NCBI RefSeq assembly: GCF_027923405.1
Contig: NZ_BQYI01000001.1
Span: 1,776,501 to 1,840,500 of the forward strand
DNA length: 64,000 nucleotides
Reading direction: 5' to 3'
Source of the DNA: Paenibacillus sp. YYML68
Lineage (GTDB): Bacteria; Bacillota; Bacilli; Paenibacillales; NBRC-103111
The notes under the pieces are model-generated. The model worked only from the letters and a program-made list of their open reading frames with translations. It ran no database searches and was not told the DNA's origin. The position numbers and the translations under genes were made by a program. Shown piece after piece: positions 61,144 through 64,000 of the stretch. The number at the start of each line of letters is the position of its first letter. Position 1 is the first letter of the stretch.

Positions 61144-63021
61144 ATGGAGAAGAAGCAATTTCAAGCCGAATCCAAGCGGCTGCTTGAGATGATGATCAAC
61201 TCGATCTATACCCAGAAAGAAATTTTCTTAAGAGAATTAATTTCCAATGCGAGCGATGCCATTGATAAAATTTACTACGTCGCGCTGTCTGACCCGAACA
61301 TCGTATTCGACAAAGATAACTACTTCATAAAAATAACGGCTGACAAGACGAGCCGTACGCTTACAATTCGCGATACAGGTATCGGGATGACGAAGGAAGA
61401 GCTCGAGAATAACCTCGGCGTTATCGCCAAGAGCGGCTCGCTCGCCTTCAAGAAGGAGAACCAGTCGAAGGACGGACACGACATTATCGGTCAGTTCGGC
61501 GTTGGCTTCTATTCTGCGTTCATGGTTGCGGATTCGGTGACGGTCATCAGTAAGTCTCTGACCGGCGACAGCGCCTACAAGTGGGAGTCGGAAGGTGCGG
61601 AAGGCTATACGATCGAGCCTTGCGAGAAGGACGAGGTCGGTACCGAGATTACGCTGAAGATCAAGGACAACACCGAGGACGAGAGCTACGACGAGTTTCT
61701 TGAGGAATACCGCTTGAAGTCGATCATTAAGAAATATTCGGACTTCATTCGCTACCCGATCAAGATGGACGTATCGAGCAAGCGTCTGAAGGAAGGCAGC
61801 GACAACGAGTTCGAGGATGTTCGCGAGGAGCAGACGGTCAACAGCATGGTGCCGATCTGGCGGAAGAACAAGAGCGAGCTGAAGACGGAGGACTACGAGC
61901 AATTCTACAACGAGAAGCGCTATGGCTTCGACAAGCCGCTTAAGCATATTCATATCAGTGCGGACGGCGCTGTCGTGTATCAGGCCATCCTGTACATACC
62001 GGAGAGCATTCCGTACGACTATTATTCGAAGGAATTCGAGAAGGGTCTTGAGCTGTACGCGAACGGTGTGCTCATCATGAACAAGTGCTCGGACCTTCTA
62101 CCTGACTACTTCAGCTTCGTCAAGGGAATGGTCGACTCTGAGAGTCTGTCGCTGAATATCTCAAGAGAGCTGCTGCAGCATGACCGTCAGCTGAAGCTGA
62201 TCGCGAAGAACATCCAGAGCAAGATCAAGAGCCAGCTTCAGAGCATGCTGAAGGACGAGCGGGAGAGCTACGAGAAGTTCTTCAAGGCGTTCGGCCGTCA
62301 GCTGAAGTTCGGCGTGTACAGCGACTATGGCATGCACAAGGACGTGCTGCAGGATCTCATCATGTTCCACTCCTCCAAGGAGAAGAAGCTGGTGACGCTC
62401 GAGGAGTACGTGTCCCGCATGCCGGAGGATCAGAAGTTCATCTACTACGCATCCGGCGAGTCGATCGAGCGGATCGAGAAGCTGCCGCAGGCGGAGCTAG
62501 TCGCGGACAAGGGCTACGAGATTCTGTACTTCACTGACGACATCGACGAATTCGCAGTGAAGATGCTCGGCGCCTATAAGGAGAAGTCGTTCAAGTCTGT
62601 ATCGAGCGGCGACCTCGGCCTTGAGGACGAGCAGAAGGATGAATCCGAAGCGACGCAGCAGGAGAATAAGGACCTGTTCGAATATATGGCAAGCCAGCTC
62701 GCGGGCAAGGTGAAGGAGGTTCGCGCCTCCAAGCGTCTGAAGTCGCATCCGGTCTGCTTGACGACGGAAGGCGATCTGTCCATTGAGATGGAGAAGATAT
62801 TGAAGGCGATGCCGAACAGCGGCGACGTGCAGGCTGACAAGGTGCTGGAAATTAACCCGAACCACGGCGTATTCCAGTCGCTGAAGAGCGCCTACGAGAG
62901 TGATAAGGAGAAGGCGGCCCTGTACACGGCTCTGCTGTACAACCAGGCGCTTCTCATTGAAGGCTTGCCGCTGCAGGATCCGGTTGAATTTACGAACGAC
63001 ATTTGTAAAATAATGGTATAA
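61144..63021 (+). CDS. htpG: Molecular chaperone HtpG (Hsp90)
   Basis: 625-aa cytosolic Hsp90. GHKL ATP-binding N domain ([43 protein letters not shown]), middle domain ([14 protein letters not shown] with the catalytic-loop Arg) and C-terminal dimerisation domain. GAAGGAGAG upstream. The promoter has a CIRCE operator, so heat induction through HrcA is expected, unlike the HrcA-independent htpG of B. subtilis. Confidence 0.97.
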   Translation: MEKKQFQAESKRLLEMMINSIYTQKEIFLRELISNASDAIDKIYYVALSDPNIVFDKDNYFIKITADKTSRTLTIRDTGIGMTKEELENNLGVIAKSGSLAFKKENQSKDGHDIIGQFGVGFYSAFMVADSVTVISKSLTGDSAYKWESEGAEGYTIEPCEKDEVGTEITLKIKDNTEDESYDEFLEEYRLKSIIKKYSDFIRYPIKMDVSSKRLKEGSDNEFEDVREEQTVNSMVPIWRKNKSELKTEDYEQFYNEKRYGFDKPLKHIHISADGAVVYQAILYIPESIPYDYYSKEFEKGLELYANGVLIMNKCSDLLPDYFSFVKGMVDSESLSLNISRELLQHDRQLKLIAKNIQSKIKSQLQSMLKDERESYEKFFKAFGRQLKFGVYSDYGMHKDVLQDLIMFHSSKEKKLVTLEEYVSRMPEDQKFIYYASGESIERIEKLPQAELVADKGYEILYFTDDIDEFAVKMLGAYKEKSFKSVSSGDLGLEDEQKDESEATQQENKDLFEYMASQLAGKVKEVRASKRLKSHPVCLTTEGDLSIEMEKILKAMPNSGDVQADKVLEINPNHGVFQSLKSAYESDKEKAALYTALLYNQALLIEGLPLQDPVEFTNDICKIMV

Positions 63022-63055
63022 CGCTTGCCTGACAAGCGGCTGACTTGCGAATCGT

Positions 63056-63090
63056 AAGCCCTGTTCATAACCGAACGGGGCTTTCTTGCT
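63056..63090 (+). terminator. Terminator after htpG
   Basis: AAGCCCTGTTC (63056-63066) pairs with GAACGGGGCTT (63073-63083; one G-U), loop 6, followed by TCTTGCTG. Confidence 0.8.
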
Positions 63091-63262
63091 GTTAAGACGT
63101 TGAAGAGCTGGGCATATTTTTAACAAGCGCGGCTACAATAACAGGAGTCATATAACGGACCGCTACTTGGAGGCTGGAGGCGAACATAGATGCAGACATC
63201 TGCAACGTTAAGCAGTATCATAGATCGGCTCAAGACCGCAGAATGGAGGAAATATCGTACAG

Positions 63263-63291
63263 TTGCAATCAGCGACATAATGTGATAAATT
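63263..63291 (+). promoter_or_regulatory. Probable promoter of tRNA cluster
   Basis: TTGCAA (63263-63268), 17-bp spacer, TAAATT (63286-63291), 60 nt before tRNA-Asn. Nothing else is recognisable in 63091-63351. Confidence 0.5.
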
Positions 63292-63351
63292 ATATTTCCG
63301 GCCGCTTCTTAAGCAAGACAACGGTGGCGGTTACGAAGTAAGTAATTGTAT

Positions 63352-63427
63352 TCCCTGATAGCTCAGTTGGTAGAGCACTCGACTGTTAATCGAGTTGTCA
63401 CAGGTTCGAGTCCTGTTCGGGGAGCCA
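63352..63427 (+). tRNA. tRNA-Asn(GTT)
   Basis: Full cloverleaf, 76 nt with CCA. Anticodon stem-loop CTCGA-CTGTTAA-TCGAG. First gene of the cluster. Confidence 0.96.
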
Positions 63428-63430
63428 TAT

Positions 63431-63518
63431 GGAGAGGTGTCCGAGTGGCCGAAGGAGCACGATTGGAAATCGTGTAGGCGTCACAAGCGTCTCGAGGGTT
63501 CGAATCCCTCTCTCTCCG
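63431..63518 (+). tRNA. tRNA-Ser(GGA)
   Basis: 88-nt class II tRNA with long variable arm; anticodon stem-loop CACGA-TTGGAAA-TCGTG; no encoded CCA. Confidence 0.95.
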
Positions 63519-63526
63519 TAGCACGT

Positions 63527-63600
63527 GGCGGTGTAGCTCAGCTGGCTAGAGCGTACGGTTCATACCCGTAAGGTCGGGGGTTCGATCCCCTCCGCCGCTA
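63527..63600 (+). tRNA. tRNA-Met(CAT), elongator type
   Basis: Anticodon stem-loop TACGG-TTCATAC-CCGTA. Starts GGCGGTG like Bacillus elongator tRNA-Met and lacks the three-G-C anticodon stem of initiator tRNA. No encoded CCA. Confidence 0.9.
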
Positions 63601-63617
63601 TTGTACCATCTTCATAT

Positions 63618-63693
<76 letters not shown>

Positions 63694-63702
63694 GCATCAC
63701 TT

Positions 63703-63788
63703 GGAGGCTTAGCGAAGTGGCCAAACGCAGCAGACTGTAAATCTGTTCTCTGACGAGTTCGGTGGTTCGAATCCATCAGCCTCCACCA
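63703..63788 (+). tRNA. tRNA-Tyr(GTA)
   Basis: 86-nt class II tRNA with CCA; anticodon stem-loop GCAGA-CTGTAAA-TCTGT. Confidence 0.96.
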
Positions 63789-63803
63789 CATTTTTTGTAG
63801 TAT

Positions 63804-63875
63804 TGGGGATTAGCCAAGCGGTAAGGCAACGGACTTTGACTCCGTCATGCCTAGGTTCGAATCCTAGATCCCCAG
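63804..63875 (+). tRNA. tRNA-Gln(TTG)
   Basis: 72 nt, no encoded CCA; anticodon stem-loop ACGGA-CTTTGAC-TCCGT; acceptor TGGGGAT/ATCCCCA. Confidence 0.95.
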
Positions 63876-63884
63876 TGTATATGT

Positions 63885-63967
63885 GCGCGTATGGCGGAAT
63901 TGGCAGACGCACCAGACTTAGGATCTGGCGGGCGACCGTGGGGGTTCAAGTCCCTCTACGCGCACCA
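63885..63967 (+). tRNA. tRNA-Leu(TAG)
   Basis: 83-nt class II tRNA with CCA; anticodon stem-loop CCAGA-CTTAGGA-TCTGG. Confidence 0.95.
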
Positions 63968-63976
63968 TCTTGTTAT

Positions 63977-64000
63977 GCGGAAGTGGCTCAGCGGTAGAGC
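63977..64000 (+). tRNA. Start of a tRNA, probably tRNA-Gly, cut by window end
   Basis: GCGGAAG acceptor strand and a D arm (GCTC-AGCGGTA-GAGC) typical of tRNA-Gly; the anticodon lies outside the window. Confidence 0.7.

Overview
The window looks like a chromosome segment of an endospore-forming Bacillota, most likely Paenibacillus or a close relative. The evidence is an alpha/beta-type SASP, a YtaF sporulation protein, SLH-domain surface protein, strong AGGAGG-type ribosome sites, sigma-A promoters, CIRCE and Pho-box operators, and the Bacillales-type order polA-mutM-ytaF-coaE-nrdR. The species assignment is inference.

Layout. (1) 1-9.1 kb, phosphate region: 3' part of a PhoR-type kinase, a PhoP-type regulator, a chemoreceptor on the other strand, then pstS-pstC-pstA-pstB-phoU. 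Tandem 11-bp-period Pho-box repeats precede pstS. A similar set precedes the next gene, an EAL-CBS-GGDEF protein (9.3-11.1 kb), which suggests that phosphate starvation feeds into c-di-GMP metabolism. (2) 11-18.6 kb, housekeeping: HAD-family protein, polA, mutM, ytaF, coaE, lytic transglycosylase, SASP, nrdR. (3) 18.87-43.61 kb: a 24.7-kb integrated element. It has cut a tRNA-Ala(GGC) gene inside the anticodon arm. The 5' half remains at 18842-18881 behind its own promoter and the 3' half is at 43613-43645; joined, they give a perfect 73-nt cloverleaf. The element carries a complete replacement tRNA-Ala(GGC) 20 nt inside its left junction. It encodes a tyrosine integrase, an excisionase-like protein, a DUF3987 protein, a Rep_trans-like initiator or relaxase next to a hairpin-rich candidate origin, several regulators, many small proteins including an Sda-like sporulation inhibitor, and RadC. 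Its right third is a tight seven-gene operon (32.3-43.5 kb): a protein with two PD-(D/E)XK-like domains, a 142-aa unknown, an SNF2-type helicase, a DUF4391 protein, type III Mod, type III Res and a 147-aa unknown. This is very probably an anti-phage system and is the best candidate for an incompletely described one.

(4) 43.6-46.9 kb: two 182-bp clusters of a 23-bp repeat, each arranged plus-plus-minus-minus with the same spacing. They bracket a tandem-MerR regulator, a divergent unknown gene and a truncated ADP-ribosyltransferase-like fragment. (5) 47.2-59.5 kb: SLH surface protein, ArsR plus MFS exporter (apparently leaderless arsR), a second MFS transporter, TetR with a membrane protein, a medium-chain oxidoreductase, and a BceRS-BceAB-type peptide-resistance module. 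Its permease lacks the large extracellular domain usual in that family. (6) 59.5-64 kb: LLM-class oxidoreductase, DUF2642 protein, htpG under a promoter with CIRCE, and a tRNA cluster Asn-Ser-Met-Thr-Tyr-Gln-Leu-(Gly, cut by the window edge).

All assignments rest on reading the sequence and on remembered family motifs; no database search was run.
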